64,000 nt of DNA, from assembly GCA_025055235.1 (NCBI GenBank), contig JANWYN010000040.1, forward strand, positions 1-64,000, in the 5' to 3' direction. This document shows, piece after piece, positions 14,972 through 23,980 of the stretch. The translations under genes and the position numbers were made by a program. The stretch's first letter is position 1. Each line of letters opens with the position of its first letter. The stretch is from Candidatus Roseilinea sp. (GTDB lineage: Bacteria; Chloroflexota; Anaerolineae; J036; Brachytrichaceae). The notes beneath the pieces were generated by a model. The model was not told the DNA's origin. It made no database searches and was given only the letters and a program-made list of their open reading frames with translations.

Positions 14972-16447
14972 CTACCTTCCGATTGAGTAGATAAGCCGCC
15001 CGGCGCGCTCACGCACGAACGCGCCGGCCTGACGCAGCTCGGCCGGCGTGATCATGCCGACCAGGATGAAGCCGACCGGCAGCAGCGCGAAGATGCCGAG
15101 CTTGATCGCGACGCGCACAGGGAAGGCAATCGCCGGCACGAACAACCCGGCGATCAGCAGCGCGAATTGCACGGCCAACGCCGCCAGCATGCGGCCCACC
15201 GGGTACGGCAGCGGATAGCGCCGCTGCACCAGCACATACAGGACGAGCGGGGTGACGCCGAAGCCGGCCATCGTCGCCGCCGTCGCGCCCCACAGCCCAA
15301 ATTGCGGGATGAGCACGGCGTTCAACGCGATGTTGACCAGTGCGCCGAGCAGCACGCCGGCGCTCACCTGGCGAAGCTGTTTGCCCATCATCGCGCCGAC
15401 CGTGAAGACCGTGCCGAACGCGCTGAAGACGTGCATGTAGGCCAGAAAGCCGACGTAGGGCGCCGCCGGGAAGTAGGCCGGCCGCGTCAGCACGATCAAA
15501 ATTTCGATGGCGAACAGGCCGAGGAACAGGCCGATGGCGAGCACGCCCGCGACCAGATAGCGCGCCATGCGCACGTAGCGCACGTGAGCCAGGGGTTGAT
15601 GTTGCATGGCCAGCGCCAGCGGCGTCCACGCCGTGTAGATCGGCGCCATGGCCACGTAGGTCAGGCCGGCGATTTTGTTGGCGATGTCGTAGTAGCCCAG
15701 CTCGGCTGCGCTCACCCACTGGCCGAGGAACAACCGGTCGGCCAGCGTCAGCGACCACACCGAAAGCGTCGTCGGCAGCAGCACCGCCCCGGAGCGCAGC
15801 AGCAATCCGATCGCCTCGCGTGACGGCCGGCCGATGAAGCCGCGCATCAGCACCAGCGCGACGACCAGCACGCACGCGTTCACCGCCAGCGGCGCGAGCA
15901 GCATGCCCGTCACGCCCAACCGCAAGACGACGATGAACAGCAGGTTGAAGATCACCGTGCCGGCCAGCGAAGTCAAGCTGAGGATCATGCCCCAGCGCAC
16001 GCGCAGCGCATCCTGTGCTGCGTTGACCAGCACGGTCGCCGCCAGGCCGATGCACAGCGTCAGGCCGAGAAATTGGACGAGCGACACGTGCGCCCCGACG
16101 ATCGGCGCGAACCCGCCCAGGGTCGGCGCGGCGACGGCCAGGGCGAGTCCGAGCGCCAGACCGTTGGCGATGACGATGGCCAGCGCGCTGCCGGTGATTT
16201 GGCCTTGCCAGCGTGCTTCGCCCGGCCGGTCGTTGAAGTGCGTCGCCAGCGCCTGCGGCAGCGCGAACATCGCCACCGTGCTCACTGCCGCGACGACCGT
16301 TTGCAGGTACCCCGATGCGCCGTAGTCATCCACCGTCAAGATGCGGGTGATGATCGGCGTGAAGATCAACGACAGCAGCGGGCCGGCCCATTGCACGGCG
16401 CCGTAGCCGGCCACCATCTTCGCCAGGCGTTGGAACAGGTCGCGCAA
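14972..16447 (-). CDS. Polysaccharide flippase (Wzx/MATE-like, 12-14 TM)
   Basis: 491 residues, almost entirely hydrophobic helices separated by short polar loops. The N-terminal 'VAGYGAVQWAGPLLSLIF' and 'TPIITRILTVDDYGASGY' match the start of Wzx/O-antigen flippases ('F-x-x-P-x-x-T-R-x-L-x-x-x-x-Y-G'). 'LTLADRLFLGQWVSAAELGY' lies near 250, also characteristic. Such proteins move lipid-linked oligosaccharide units across the cytoplasmic membrane. It is first in the leftward cluster of methyltransferase and glycosyltransferases and probably exports their product. The start ATG follows the methionine/folate gene end by 21 bases. Length is normal for the family. Confidence 0.88.
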   Translation of the reverse strand: MRDLFQRLAKMVAGYGAVQWAGPLLSLIFTPIITRILTVDDYGASGYLQTVVAAVSTVAMFALPQALATHFNDRPGEARWQGQITGSALAIVIANGLALGLALAVAAPTLGGFAPIVGAHVSLVQFLGLTLCIGLAATVLVNAAQDALRVRWGMILSLTSLAGTVIFNLLFIVVLRLGVTGMLLAPLAVNACVLVVALVLMRGFIGRPSREAIGLLLRSGAVLLPTTLSVWSLTLADRLFLGQWVSAAELGYYDIANKIAGLTYVAMAPIYTAWTPLALAMQHQPLAHVRYVRMARYLVAGVLAIGLFLGLFAIEILIVLTRPAYFPAAPYVGFLAYMHVFSAFGTVFTVGAMMGKQLRQVSAGVLLGALVNIALNAVLIPQFGLWGATAATMAGFGVTPLVLYVLVQRRYPLPYPVGRMLAALAVQFALLIAGLFVPAIAFPVRVAIKLGIFALLPVGFILVGMITPAELRQAGAFVRERAGRLIYSIGR

Positions 16448-16468
16448 GGTCGAAAGCGGCGCCCGCGC

Positions 16469-18379
16469 TCAGGACGACGAAGGCTGGAGCTGGCCGGTCG
16501 TCTGCTGGATCAGCTTGGCTACGATGTCGTAGCGGCCGAAGGCGGGGATGAAGTACGCGCCCTGCACCAGGTCACGGATGCCGTTTAAGATCTCCATGGC
16601 GATGATCGCGCCCTCGGTGCGGGTCTTGTTGCCGGCGGCTTCCAGGCGCCGGATGATCGCTTCCGGCATCACTACGCCCGGCACCTCGTTGCGCAGGAAC
16701 TGGGCGTGGCGCACGCTCGCCAGGGGCAGGATGCCGGCCAGGATCGGCAGCGTGAGCTTGCCGAACATCTGCTCGTAGTAGGCGATGAACCGGCGCGCCA
16801 TCTCGGCATCGAACACCGGCTGCGTTAGCGCGAAGTCCGCGCCGCACTCGATCTTCTTGCGCAGCAGCTTGGCTTCCTTCTCGAAGTCGGTCGGGGTGAG
16901 GTTGGCAGCCACGCCGACGAAGAACGAACACGGCTTGCCGATGGACGCGCCCAACCCATCCTGGCCGGTGTTGAACCGCTCTTTGATCATCTGCACCAGG
17001 CCGGTGGGCACGATGTCGTGGTTGTCGTTGGCCTGCGGGTAGTCGCCGATGCGCGTCGGATCGCCCATGGTGACGAAGATGTTGCGGATGCCCAGCGCAT
17101 GGGCCGCCAGCAGATCGCCCTGCACGCGCAGCAAGTTGCGCCCGCGCACGGGGAAGTGCAGCACCGTCTCGATCTCTGCGCCGGCCTGCACGCGATGCGC
17201 AGCGGCCAAGCCGGTCATGCGCATGCGCGCCATCGGGATGTCGGAGATGTCGAGCACCGTCGCGCCGGCTTCCTTCAGCATGCGCGCCGTCTCTTCGATG
17301 GCCGACGTGTCGGCGCTCTTGGGCGGCTCGACCTCGACCGTGGTCACGAAGCGCCCTTCGGCCAGCGCTTGGGCCAGCGTGGTGGGGATGCCGGCGTCGC
17401 CATACGGGTGCGCGTGCCCCTCGGCAGGATGATGAATTTCAATCTTGGCAACCGCTGTAGACGCATGCGCACTCGGCGTCAGCGCGTCGAACGCAGCGCG
17501 CATGGCGCGCACGTGCGCCGGCGTGGTGCCGCAGCACCCGCCCACCAATCGCACGCCGGCCTCGATGAAGCGCCGCGCGTAGTCGGCGAAGTATTCAGGC
17601 GTGGCCGGGTAGAACACCCGCGAACCGCGCGCCTCAGGGAAGCCAGCGTTGGGCATGGCGGACAGGCCCGGCACATGGCCGGGCATGGTCTTCGCGGCTG
17701 CCGCCATCTGGCGCATCACCTCGAGCACGCCGCGCGGACCGGTGGAGCAGTTCGCGCCGATCAGTGCCGGCTGCCACTTGGCCAGTGTCTGAGCCGCCTG
17801 GAGGGGTGTCACGCCCATCACGGTGCGCTGTTCACGGTTGAAGGTCATCTGGGCGACCACCGGCAAGTTGCACGCCGCCCTGGCTGCCCGCAAGGCTTCT
17901 TCGAGTTCGGCCAGATCGGAGAACGTTTCGAGGATCAACAGATCGGCGCCAGCTTCGGCCAACGCGACGATCTGCTCGTAGAACGCGCGGTAGGCTTCGT
18001 CGCGACTGACGCTGCCCAGCGGAGCGAGGTTTGCGCCCAGCGGCCCGACTGCGCCGGCGATGAGGATGTCTGGGCGCACGTCGCGCGCGGCCTGGCGCGC
18101 CAGTTCCACGCCGCGCGCGTTGATCTCCGCTGCCGCGCCTTCCAGATTCCACCCGGCCAGCCGGAGCGCGTTCGCGCCGAAGGTGTTCGTCTCTAGGATG
18201 TCTGCGCCGGCGGCGGCGTATTGGCGATGGATGTCCAGCACGACTTCGGGGTGCGTCAGGTTGAGCGCGTCGTAGCATTCGTCGAAGTCGAAGCCGCGGG
18301 CATACAACATCGTGCCCATCGCGCCATCGGCGAGCAAGGGGCGTTCGGCCAAGCGTTCGAGGAAGTTCAAGTGAGACAT
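16469..18379 (-). CDS. Bifunctional homocysteine S-methyltransferase / 5,10-methylene-THF reductase
   Basis: 636-residue fusion. Residues 1-300 are a Pfam-type homocysteine S-methyltransferase with 'LADGAMGTMLYARGF' (17-30) and zinc ligands C211 in 'GANCSTGP' and C282/C283 in 'GGCCGTTPAH'. Residues ~335-625 are a MetF-like TIM barrel with 'TTVEVEPPKSADTS', 'NIFVTMGDPTRIGDYP' and 'GADFALTQPVFDAEM', which binds FAD and reduces methylene-THF. Such fusions (as in Bacillus YitJ) couple methyl-THF formation to methionine synthesis. The gene is complete, with the ATG at 18379 and no SAM riboswitch visible in the 65-base gap upstream. It lies between the flippase and the pro-region-like gene and is probably cytoplasmic housekeeping. 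Confidence 0.93.
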   Translation of the reverse strand: MSHLNFLERLAERPLLADGAMGTMLYARGFDFDECYDALNLTHPEVVLDIHRQYAAAGADILETNTFGANALRLAGWNLEGAAAEINARGVELARQAARDVRPDILIAGAVGPLGANLAPLGSVSRDEAYRAFYEQIVALAEAGADLLILETFSDLAELEEALRAARAACNLPVVAQMTFNREQRTVMGVTPLQAAQTLAKWQPALIGANCSTGPRGVLEVMRQMAAAAKTMPGHVPGLSAMPNAGFPEARGSRVFYPATPEYFADYARRFIEAGVRLVGGCCGTTPAHVRAMRAAFDALTPSAHASTAVAKIEIHHPAEGHAHPYGDAGIPTTLAQALAEGRFVTTVEVEPPKSADTSAIEETARMLKEAGATVLDISDIPMARMRMTGLAAAHRVQAGAEIETVLHFPVRGRNLLRVQGDLLAAHALGIRNIFVTMGDPTRIGDYPQANDNHDIVPTGLVQMIKERFNTGQDGLGASIGKPCSFFVGVAANLTPTDFEKEAKLLRKKIECGADFALTQPVFDAEMARRFIAYYEQMFGKLTLPILAGILPLASVRHAQFLRNEVPGVVMPEAIIRRLEAAGNKTRTEGAIIAMEILNGIRDLVQGAYFIPAFGRYDIVAKLIQQTTGQLQPSSS

Positions 18380-18444
18380 CGTTCGTTCGAATCTTCTTCA
18401 GGACCGAGGCGGCGCTACGTTTCGCGCTGTTGCAGGCGCGGAGA

Positions 18445-18924
18445 TCAGCGCAACGCGCGCGCCGTGAGCAATTGGGGTTCGACGTTGCAAACGTGCGGCA
18501 ACTGCTCCAGCGCGCCGATGCTGTGGAGCGCGGCGGCGACATCGCCATCTTCGCGCTCTAACCAGGCCGCATGAGGTGCGTAGGGCAACGTTTGGGCGAT
18601 GATGAAGCCGAGCTTGCGGAATGCATCTGCGTGCGCTTCAGCGCGTGCGCCTTCGTCGAGGCGGATGAACACCCGTCCGGTCGGCACGTATAGCGCGCCG
18701 CCGGTGCTGCGGTAGACGGCGCTGACGTCGTCGCTCAGCGTCTTCGGTTCTCCCTCCAGAATCAGGTAGGTGCCGTCGTCGTCTTCCAGCGCCAACATGG
18801 CTCGCTTGGCCTGGGCACGAGGCGCATTCTTGACGGCGTGGTAGCCCTTGGCGCGCGTGTAGATCACCTCGGGATGCTCCGTGCTGGCGCGCAGGCGCGT
18901 CGGGTAATCCGACAGGTTGCTCAT
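18445..18924 (-). CDS. Stand-alone subtilase pro-region-like protein
   Basis: 159 residues starting 'MSNLSDYPTRLRAS'. Family not recognised by itself, but it parallels the first ~190 residues of the divergent subtilase. 'EVIYTRAKGYHAVK' matches 'LIAVRTRSHNPVF'. 'YVPTGRVFIRLDEGARAEA' matches 'LYTENLFVKFDDEAKAA'. 'LGFIIAQTLPYAPHAAWL' matches 'YGLVVKSRVHYVRNGYFL', and 'HVCNVEPQLL' matches 'ELCHPELIRRR'. No protease domain, signal peptide or membrane segment. A propeptide-like protein made separately could fold, inhibit or target the neighbouring enzyme; that is inference. Another in-frame ATG lies 30 codons upstream, but the sequence there is not protein-like. Promoter region shared with the subtilase gene. 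Confidence 0.7.
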   Translation of the reverse strand: MSNLSDYPTRLRASTEHPEVIYTRAKGYHAVKNAPRAQAKRAMLALEDDDGTYLILEGEPKTLSDDVSAVYRSTGGALYVPTGRVFIRLDEGARAEAHADAFRKLGFIIAQTLPYAPHAAWLEREDGDVAAALHSIGALEQLPHVCNVEPQLLTARALR

Positions 18925-18971
18925 GGCTGATGCCGCATGTATATGCGGGGTGATAGATGTTCGACGACTGT

Positions 18972-18999
18972 TTGACAGGATTATATCGGTCGTTATCAT
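18972..18999 (+). promoter_or_regulatory. Overlapping divergent promoters of subtilase and pro-region-like gene
   Basis: Plus strand: TTGACA (18972-18977), 16-bp spacer, TATCAT (18994-18999), 105 bases before the subtilase ATG. Minus strand: a perfect TATAAT (complement of 18980-18985) lies inside the spacer of the plus promoter and is placed for the leftward gene, though its -35 is poor. The overlap suggests competitive or shared control. Confidence 0.6.
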
Positions 19000-19104
19000 C
19001 AGCGCACATCCCAAGTGACGGCGCCGCGCGTTTGCCCTCCAGCCCCGCGCCTATTCTGAGGGTCGCAGCCATGCGCCGCTTCCGCAAGGGAAAGGAGTAT
19101 TTCC

Positions 19105-21102
19105 ATGAGCACATACACCGTCCAATATGGAGGCAAAGGGGGACAGACGTACAAGCTGGAAGAGAGCAACGACCTCATCGCCGTGCGCACCCGCAGCCAC
19201 AATCCGGTCTTCGTGACCACGCCGGGCGAAGGCGCGGCCCTCTCCGACGACGCCTTGGCGATCCTCGGTCACTTCGAACTCGAAGAGCAGTATTTCAACG
19301 CCGGCGTGGCCGTGTTGCGGACGCGCACGACGCGCCAGGCCAAGTCCATCCGTGATCAGGCGCGCGCCGTGCTCAAGGGCGAGCCGGATGTGCGTTTCGC
19401 CGGCCGCGTGCTGGTGGATCCGCAGTCGAAGGCGCCGGTGCTCTACACCGAGAACCTGTTCGTCAAATTCGACGACGAGGCGAAGGCCGCAACCTGCCGC
19501 CAGCTCATCAAGAAGTATGGCTTGGTCGTCAAGTCACGCGTGCACTACGTGCGCAACGGCTACTTCCTCGCCGCGCCGGAAGGCATCGGGCTCGAAGTGT
19601 TCGACGTCGCCCAGCGGTTGCTCCGAGAAGATGCCGTGGAACTCTGCCATCCCGAGCTGATCCGTCGCCGGCGCGACCGCGCGGCGTTTCCTAACCAGTG
19701 GCATCTGCGCAAGACCACCATCGGCGGCCGGCTGATAGACCAGAGCGCTAACGTCGAGGCAGCCTGGGCGCTCTCGCAAGGCGAAGGCGTGACGATTGCA
19801 ATCATTGACGACGGCGTGGATATTGACCACGAGGAATTCCGCTCGGCGGGCAAGATCGTCGCCCCGCGTGACGTGACGCGCCGGACGAACGACCCCCGGC
19901 CGGGGAACTTCGACAACCACGGCACGGCTTGCGCCGGCGTGGCCTGCGCCAACGGTGCGTTCGGCGCGTCGGGCGTGGCGCCCAAGGCGCGGCTAATGCC
20001 GATCCGGCTGGCCTCCGGCCTTGGCTCACAGAGCGAGGCCGACGCCTTTGTGTGGGCGGCGCAGAACGGCGCCGACGTGATCTCGTGTAGTTGGGGGCCG
20101 GCCGACGGCGAATGGTGGAACCCCGACGATCCGCTGCACAAGCAAGTCGTGCCGCTGCCCGACTCCACGCGCCTGGCAATGGACTATGCCGTGCGCAACG
20201 GGCGCAACGGCAAGGGCTGCGTGATCTTGTTCGCCGCCGGCAACGGCAACGAAAGTGTGGACAACGACGGCTACGCCAGCTACGAGAAGGTGATCGCGGT
20301 GGCGGCGTGCAACGACATGGGGACGCGCGCGGCCTACAGCGACTACGGCAAGGCGATCTGGTGTGCCTTCCCCAGCAACAACGGCCGGCCGTCGCTTACG
20401 CCCGGCATCTGGACGACGGACCGCACCGGCACACCCGGCTACAACCCCGGTCAGACCAGCCGCGGCGACGCGCAGGGCAACTACACCAACAGCTTCGGTG
20501 GCACGTCGAGCGCATGTCCCGGCGTGGCCGGCGTTGCAGCGCTCATCCTGGCGCGCAACCCCGACCTACGCTGGGACGAGGTGCGCGAGATCATCAAGAA
20601 TTCGTGCGACAAGATAGACCCGGCCAACGGCAACTACGACGCCAACGGCCGGAGCGCCTGGTATGGCTTTGGGCGGGTGAACGCGCGCAAGGCAGTCGAG
20701 CTGGCCGCGCCACCGCAGCCGCAGCCGGTGGTGATCGTGTCGGTCAAGCAGGATGTGCCGATCCCCGACCTGAAGTCGGCGAAGCTGAGCGCGACCGTTG
20801 CCGAGACGCGCCCGCTCAAGGCGCTTAAGGTCTGGGTGGACATCGAGCACACCTATCGCGGCGATCTGGTCGTCACGCTCAAGCCGCCGGCGGCGTCCGG
20901 CATCGGCGACATCGTGCTGCACAACCGGCAGGGCGGCAGCGCCGACCACATCAAGCAGACCTACGACGCGGCCAACACGCCGGCGCTTGCGTCGGTTGCC
21001 GGCAAGTCGCCCAGCGGCGAATGGACGCTGCTGGTCGCAGACAAAGCGCGCTACGACACCGGCAAGATCCGTGAGTTCAAGCTGGAGATGATTTTCGCGT
21101 AG
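19105..21102 (+). CDS. Subtilisin-like serine protease with P-domain
   Basis: 665 residues. N-terminal ~200 residues form a two-part pro-region ('YTVQYGGKGGQTYKL', 'LYTENLFVKFDDEAKAA'). The S8 catalytic domain carries D235 in 'IAIIDDGVD', H272 in 'DNHGTACAGVACANG' and S468 in 'FGGTSSACPGVAG'. A jelly-roll P (proprotein convertase) domain fills about 545-665 ('LKVWVDIEHTYRGDLVVTL', 'SPSGEWTLLVAD'). No classical signal peptide is seen, so the protein is cytoplasmic or exported by an unknown route. AGGAG lies ten bases before the ATG at 19105. Function inferred: a kexin-like processing or degradative protease. The divergent gene encodes a free copy of its pro-region type. Confidence 0.92.
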   Translation: MSTYTVQYGGKGGQTYKLEESNDLIAVRTRSHNPVFVTTPGEGAALSDDALAILGHFELEEQYFNAGVAVLRTRTTRQAKSIRDQARAVLKGEPDVRFAGRVLVDPQSKAPVLYTENLFVKFDDEAKAATCRQLIKKYGLVVKSRVHYVRNGYFLAAPEGIGLEVFDVAQRLLREDAVELCHPELIRRRRDRAAFPNQWHLRKTTIGGRLIDQSANVEAAWALSQGEGVTIAIIDDGVDIDHEEFRSAGKIVAPRDVTRRTNDPRPGNFDNHGTACAGVACANGAFGASGVAPKARLMPIRLASGLGSQSEADAFVWAAQNGADVISCSWGPADGEWWNPDDPLHKQVVPLPDSTRLAMDYAVRNGRNGKGCVILFAAGNGNESVDNDGYASYEKVIAVAACNDMGTRAAYSDYGKAIWCAFPSNNGRPSLTPGIWTTDRTGTPGYNPGQTSRGDAQGNYTNSFGGTSSACPGVAGVAALILARNPDLRWDEVREIIKNSCDKIDPANGNYDANGRSAWYGFGRVNARKAVELAAPPQPQPVVIVSVKQDVPIPDLKSAKLSATVAETRPLKALKVWVDIEHTYRGDLVVTLKPPAASGIGDIVLHNRQGGSADHIKQTYDAANTPALASVAGKSPSGEWTLLVADKARYDTGKIREFKLEMIFA

Positions 21103-21150
21103 GTTGCCGGCGCCGCGGGTGGGTAGCCGACGGCAGTGCCATCGGCTACC

Positions 21151-21355
21151 CGCGGCGCATGATCTTGTCCGAACGGGTCTCAGGCAACTTGGCCACGAAT
21201 CCGACCTTCTCCGGTCGCGCGATCGGGCCCATCACCTTGCCAACATGCTGGCGCAGCTCCTCGGCCAGCTCCGGCGTGCCTTCGTAGCCGGCGCGCAGGA
21301 TGACGTAGGTGTAGATGGCGTTGCCGCGCACCTCGTGCAGCAGGTTATTTTGCAC
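21151..21355 (-). pseudogene. Duplicated 3' fragment of acetyl-CoA synthetase gene
   Basis: Positions 21151-21344 align without gaps to 28747-28940, the 3' end of the intact acs gene, with about ten mismatches counted by eye. The translation keeps 'HEVRGNAIYTYVILRAG' and 'EEHLRQHVGKVMGP'-type residues ('EELRQHVGKVMGPIARPEK') up to 'IMRR', but Gly of the catalytic 'SGKI' is Asp ('SDKI'). It lacks everything upstream and ends at a new junction near 21345. It is not functional. It is a direct repeat of the intact copy, and the two enclose the sugar-uptake island. The rest of the interval 21103-21444 is the LacI promoter region. Confidence 0.9.
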
Positions 21356-21374
21356 TTTTCGCTCGTTGAGGTGA

Positions 21375-21403
21375 TTGACAAGGGTGCGCCTACTAGATAT
21401 AAA
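21375..21403 (+). promoter_or_regulatory. Sigma-70 type promoter of lacI-like gene
   Basis: TTGACA at 21375-21380 and TATAAA at 21398-21403 with an ideal 17-bp spacer, 41 bases before the ATG of the LacI-family regulator. It begins right next to the junction of the acs fragment, so it was either brought in with the island or formed at the junction. Confidence 0.75.
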
Positions 21404-21420
21404 TTGCGCAAGCGCTTACG
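21404..21420 (+). promoter_or_regulatory. LacI-family operator
   Basis: TTGCGCAAGCGCTTACG, centred on the palindrome AAGCGCTT (21410-21417) with a central CG, the hallmark of LacI/GalR operators. It abuts the -10 box, so bound repressor would block its own transcription and, by read-through, the downstream sugar importer. Confidence 0.7.
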
Positions 21421-21444
21421 TAGCCTTTTCTCACCAGTGTTTGC

Positions 21445-22467
21445 ATGACACTTTCTGAATTAGCGAAGGAGCTCGGCGTCTCTACTGCGACCGTGTCACG
21501 CGTGCTCAACGATCAGCCCGGCGTCGGCGCGGACACGCGCCAACGCGTGCTGGAGGCGGTCGCTAAACGGGGATTCACGCGCAACAACGGCGCGCGTGCC
21601 CTCGCTACCGCGCGCACAGAGAACATCGGCTTCGTGCTCTACGCCAAGGCTATCACGTCCGACCCGTTCTACTCCTACATTGTGCAGGGCGTGGAACACG
21701 AATGCGCCCGGCGCGGCTACCATCTCTTTGTCAGCACCTTGCAGCCCAGACAGGCAGCTCAGCCAAACAACTTCCCGCTCGTGCAGAGCAAACGCGTGGA
21801 CGGTTTGATCCTGGCCGGCCCGGACGTCCCCCCGCGGTTCATCCTGGCGCTGCGCGCTCGCAAATTGCCGATTGTGCTCGTGGATAACGCGCTGAACGAG
21901 TCGGCCTGCGATGCCGTCCTAAGCGACGACGAGGTCGGCGCACATACGGCAACACGTCACCTGCTCAGCCTCGGCCGTCGCTCAATTGTGTGCCTGAGCG
22001 GGCCGCGCCAATGGGTCAGCAATCATCAGCGGCAAATGGGCTATATGCGAGCCATGAACGAGGCGAATCTGAAGCCGCACATCATCGAGATGAATGAAAC
22101 GACAACATCGAGTGGGCGTGAGGCCATGCGTCGCGCGTGGTCATCCATGCCGCGCCTTGACGCCATCTTCGCTATCAACGATGCGATGGCGCTGGGTGCA
22201 ATGCAGGAGATTCGGGCTCGCAACTTGACGATAGGCAAAGATATCGCCGTCGTCGGCTTCGACGACTTAGCGTGGGCTGAGGTGCATACGCCACCCCTTA
22301 CCACCGTGCGCATCCACAAGGAGCAGATGGGGCGCGTGGCAGCGTCTCGGCTGCTTGATTTGCTCAATGATCCCACCAGCCAGCCGATGCGCTTGCTGGT
22401 CAGCACGCAGTTGGTGGTTCGCCAATCGTGCGGTGCGCCAGCCGGATATGTACCCGCACAAACCTGA
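21445..22467 (+). CDS. LacI-family transcriptional regulator
   Basis: 340 residues. The N-terminal helix-turn-helix 'TLSELAKELGVSTATVSRVL' (2-21) and hinge helix region 'NNGARALATARTENIGFVL' are typical, followed by a periplasmic-binding-protein-like effector domain ('DPFYSYIVQGVEHECARRGY', 'DGLILAGPDVPP', 'DAIFAINDAMALGAMQEIR', 'VVGFDDLAWAEVHTPPLTTV'). It should bind the operator at 21404-21420 and respond to a sugar or sugar phosphate. It is the first gene of the rightward sugar island and controls the ABC importer that follows. Start ATG chosen because the HTH begins at once; no strong ribosome site precedes it. Confidence 0.93.
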   Translation: MTLSELAKELGVSTATVSRVLNDQPGVGADTRQRVLEAVAKRGFTRNNGARALATARTENIGFVLYAKAITSDPFYSYIVQGVEHECARRGYHLFVSTLQPRQAAQPNNFPLVQSKRVDGLILAGPDVPPRFILALRARKLPIVLVDNALNESACDAVLSDDEVGAHTATRHLLSLGRRSIVCLSGPRQWVSNHQRQMGYMRAMNEANLKPHIIEMNETTTSSGREAMRRAWSSMPRLDAIFAINDAMALGAMQEIRARNLTIGKDIAVVGFDDLAWAEVHTPPLTTVRIHKEQMGRVAASRLLDLLNDPTSQPMRLLVSTQLVVRQSCGAPAGYVPAQT

Positions 22468-22594
22468 TCAGCCGATGTGCTCGATGTGCAAGGAGGTGAT
22501 GACGCACCAGAAGGTAGTTCTGCTTTGCAACCCATATACAGATCGAAACCCATGAAATGGGAGCTTTCCCGACTCGAAAAGGAGGCGTGAGATC

Positions 22595-23920
22595 ATGAAT
22601 AACTTCCGATTGATTATTCCGTTCGTCATTGCTGGCATGGCAATCGCTGCGTGCGCCGCTCCACCAGTCGCTCCTGCGCCGCGCGCACAGCAACCGGCCG
22701 AACAAGCCACACCGGCGCCTGCTGCGGTGGCTGAGAAAGTGAAGATCCGCTTGGCTACGTGGGCCGGCGTGGAAGAGGCCAAGGAACTGCAAGCTGTCAT
22801 TGACAAGGTCAATGCGGCCGCCACCACCTACGAGATCGTCCATGAACCGCAACCCGCCGACTACTACACCAAGATCCAGACCAATCTGGCTGGCGGCACC
22901 GCGGCTGACCTGCTGTGGTTGTCGCAGGAATTCATCGCCGGTTACGCTGACAAGGGCGTGTTGCTCGACATCAGCGACTACTTGAAGAACGACACGCGTC
23001 CCGCAGCCCAGCTGGACGATTACTTCCCCGACGTGCTGCAAACAGCCCAATTCAACGGCAGGACATACGGGTTGCCGTGGATCGCCCAACCGGTCGTGCT
23101 GTATTACAACCCCAAGATGTTCGCCGATGCCGGCGTCGAACCGCCCAACGAGAACTGGACGTGGGACGACTTCAAAGCCGCGGCCGAAAAGCTGACCAGA
23201 GACACCGACGGCGATGGCAAACCCGACCAGTGGGGCACGGTCTTCAACGGCTGGCCGCCCATCCACATGTTCATCTGGCAGGCAGGCGGCGAAGTGATCA
23301 GCGAGGACAAGACGAAATCGCCGATTGACACACCTGAGGCGCTGGCCGGTGCCCAGTTCTACAAAGACATCATTTACAACCCCAAATACGCTGCACCGCA
23401 AGAGGTGATCAAGGAACAGGGCTTCAGCGAACTGGCCAAGAACGGCAAGGTGGCCATGTTCTTCGGCGGCGCTGCCGACGACCTGGACTACGCACACACC
23501 AAGGATCCCCGCTTCGCCGAGATGCAGGTAGCCCTAGTGCCCAAAGGGCCGAAGAACCGCGCGACCTTCGCCTGGACAGCCTCGACCGTCATCAACGCTG
23601 CGACGAAGAACCCGCAAGCCGCCTACGATGCGCTGGTTGATCTCACCGAGGGCATTCACCGCTGGAAGATTGTTGCGCCGCGCAAGTCGTTGGCAAACGC
23701 CGAGGTGATCGCCGCAAGCGTGCCTCAGAAGAAAGCATCCGCCGAAGTGATCCTGAAAGCGCTGCCCGATGCGCGCTCGTTCCGCATCGTGCCGCGCCAA
23801 AGCGAGTGGGATAGCATCTTCTGGGAGAAATTCCAGGATCCGCTGTTCCAAGGCAAGGGCACGGCCGCCGAACTGGCCAAGCAAGCCCGGCCGGAGCTTG
23901 AGGCGACGTTGTCGCAGTAA
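22595..23920 (+). CDS. ABC sugar transporter, extracellular binding lipoprotein
   Basis: 441 residues. Signal peptide with lipobox 'AIAAC' (Cys20), then an Ala/Pro-rich linker to about residue 46. The cluster-1-type solute-binding fold has '[16 protein letters not shown]', '[18 protein letters not shown]', '[17 protein letters not shown]' and '[20 protein letters not shown]'. Such proteins bind oligosaccharides outside the cell and deliver them to the two permeases encoded downstream. A strong AAAGGAGG lies eight bases before the ATG. The 127-base gap from the regulator gene holds no clear second promoter. No ATPase gene is in the operon, so a shared MsmK-type ATPase elsewhere is expected. 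Confidence 0.93.
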   Translation: MNNFRLIIPFVIAGMAIAACAAPPVAPAPRAQQPAEQATPAPAAVAEKVKIRLATWAGVEEAKELQAVIDKVNAAATTYEIVHEPQPADYYTKIQTNLAGGTAADLLWLSQEFIAGYADKGVLLDISDYLKNDTRPAAQLDDYFPDVLQTAQFNGRTYGLPWIAQPVVLYYNPKMFADAGVEPPNENWTWDDFKAAAEKLTRDTDGDGKPDQWGTVFNGWPPIHMFIWQAGGEVISEDKTKSPIDTPEALAGAQFYKDIIYNPKYAAPQEVIKEQGFSELAKNGKVAMFFGGAADDLDYAHTKDPRFAEMQVALVPKGPKNRATFAWTASTVINAATKNPQAAYDALVDLTEGIHRWKIVAPRKSLANAEVIAASVPQKKASAEVILKALPDARSFRIVPRQSEWDSIFWEKFQDPLFQGKGTAAELAKQARPELEATLSQ

Positions 23921-23926
23921 CCACAC

Positions 23927-23965
23927 ACGACCCCAAGGTGCATGTTGTCACCTTGGGGTCGTTTC
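23927..23965 (+). terminator. Intercistronic hairpin between binding protein and permease
   Basis: Perfect 14-bp arms (23927-23940 and 23949-23962) with an eight-base loop, followed by only TTC. It lies seven bases after the binding-protein stop. Such hairpins often stabilise the upstream mRNA or cause partial termination so that binding protein is made in excess over permease. Confidence 0.6.
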
Positions 23966-23980
23966 AAAAGGCATACCGCG

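Noticed and set aside
17018-18196. Plus-strand open frame opposite the methionine/folate fusion gene
   Set aside because: Arg/Gly/His-rich shadow with no start site. The minus-strand gene is certain from catalytic Cys and folate motifs.
18380-18444. Possible SAM or cobalamin riboswitch ahead of the methionine synthesis gene
   Set aside because: The gap is only 65 bases and shows no conserved riboswitch core.
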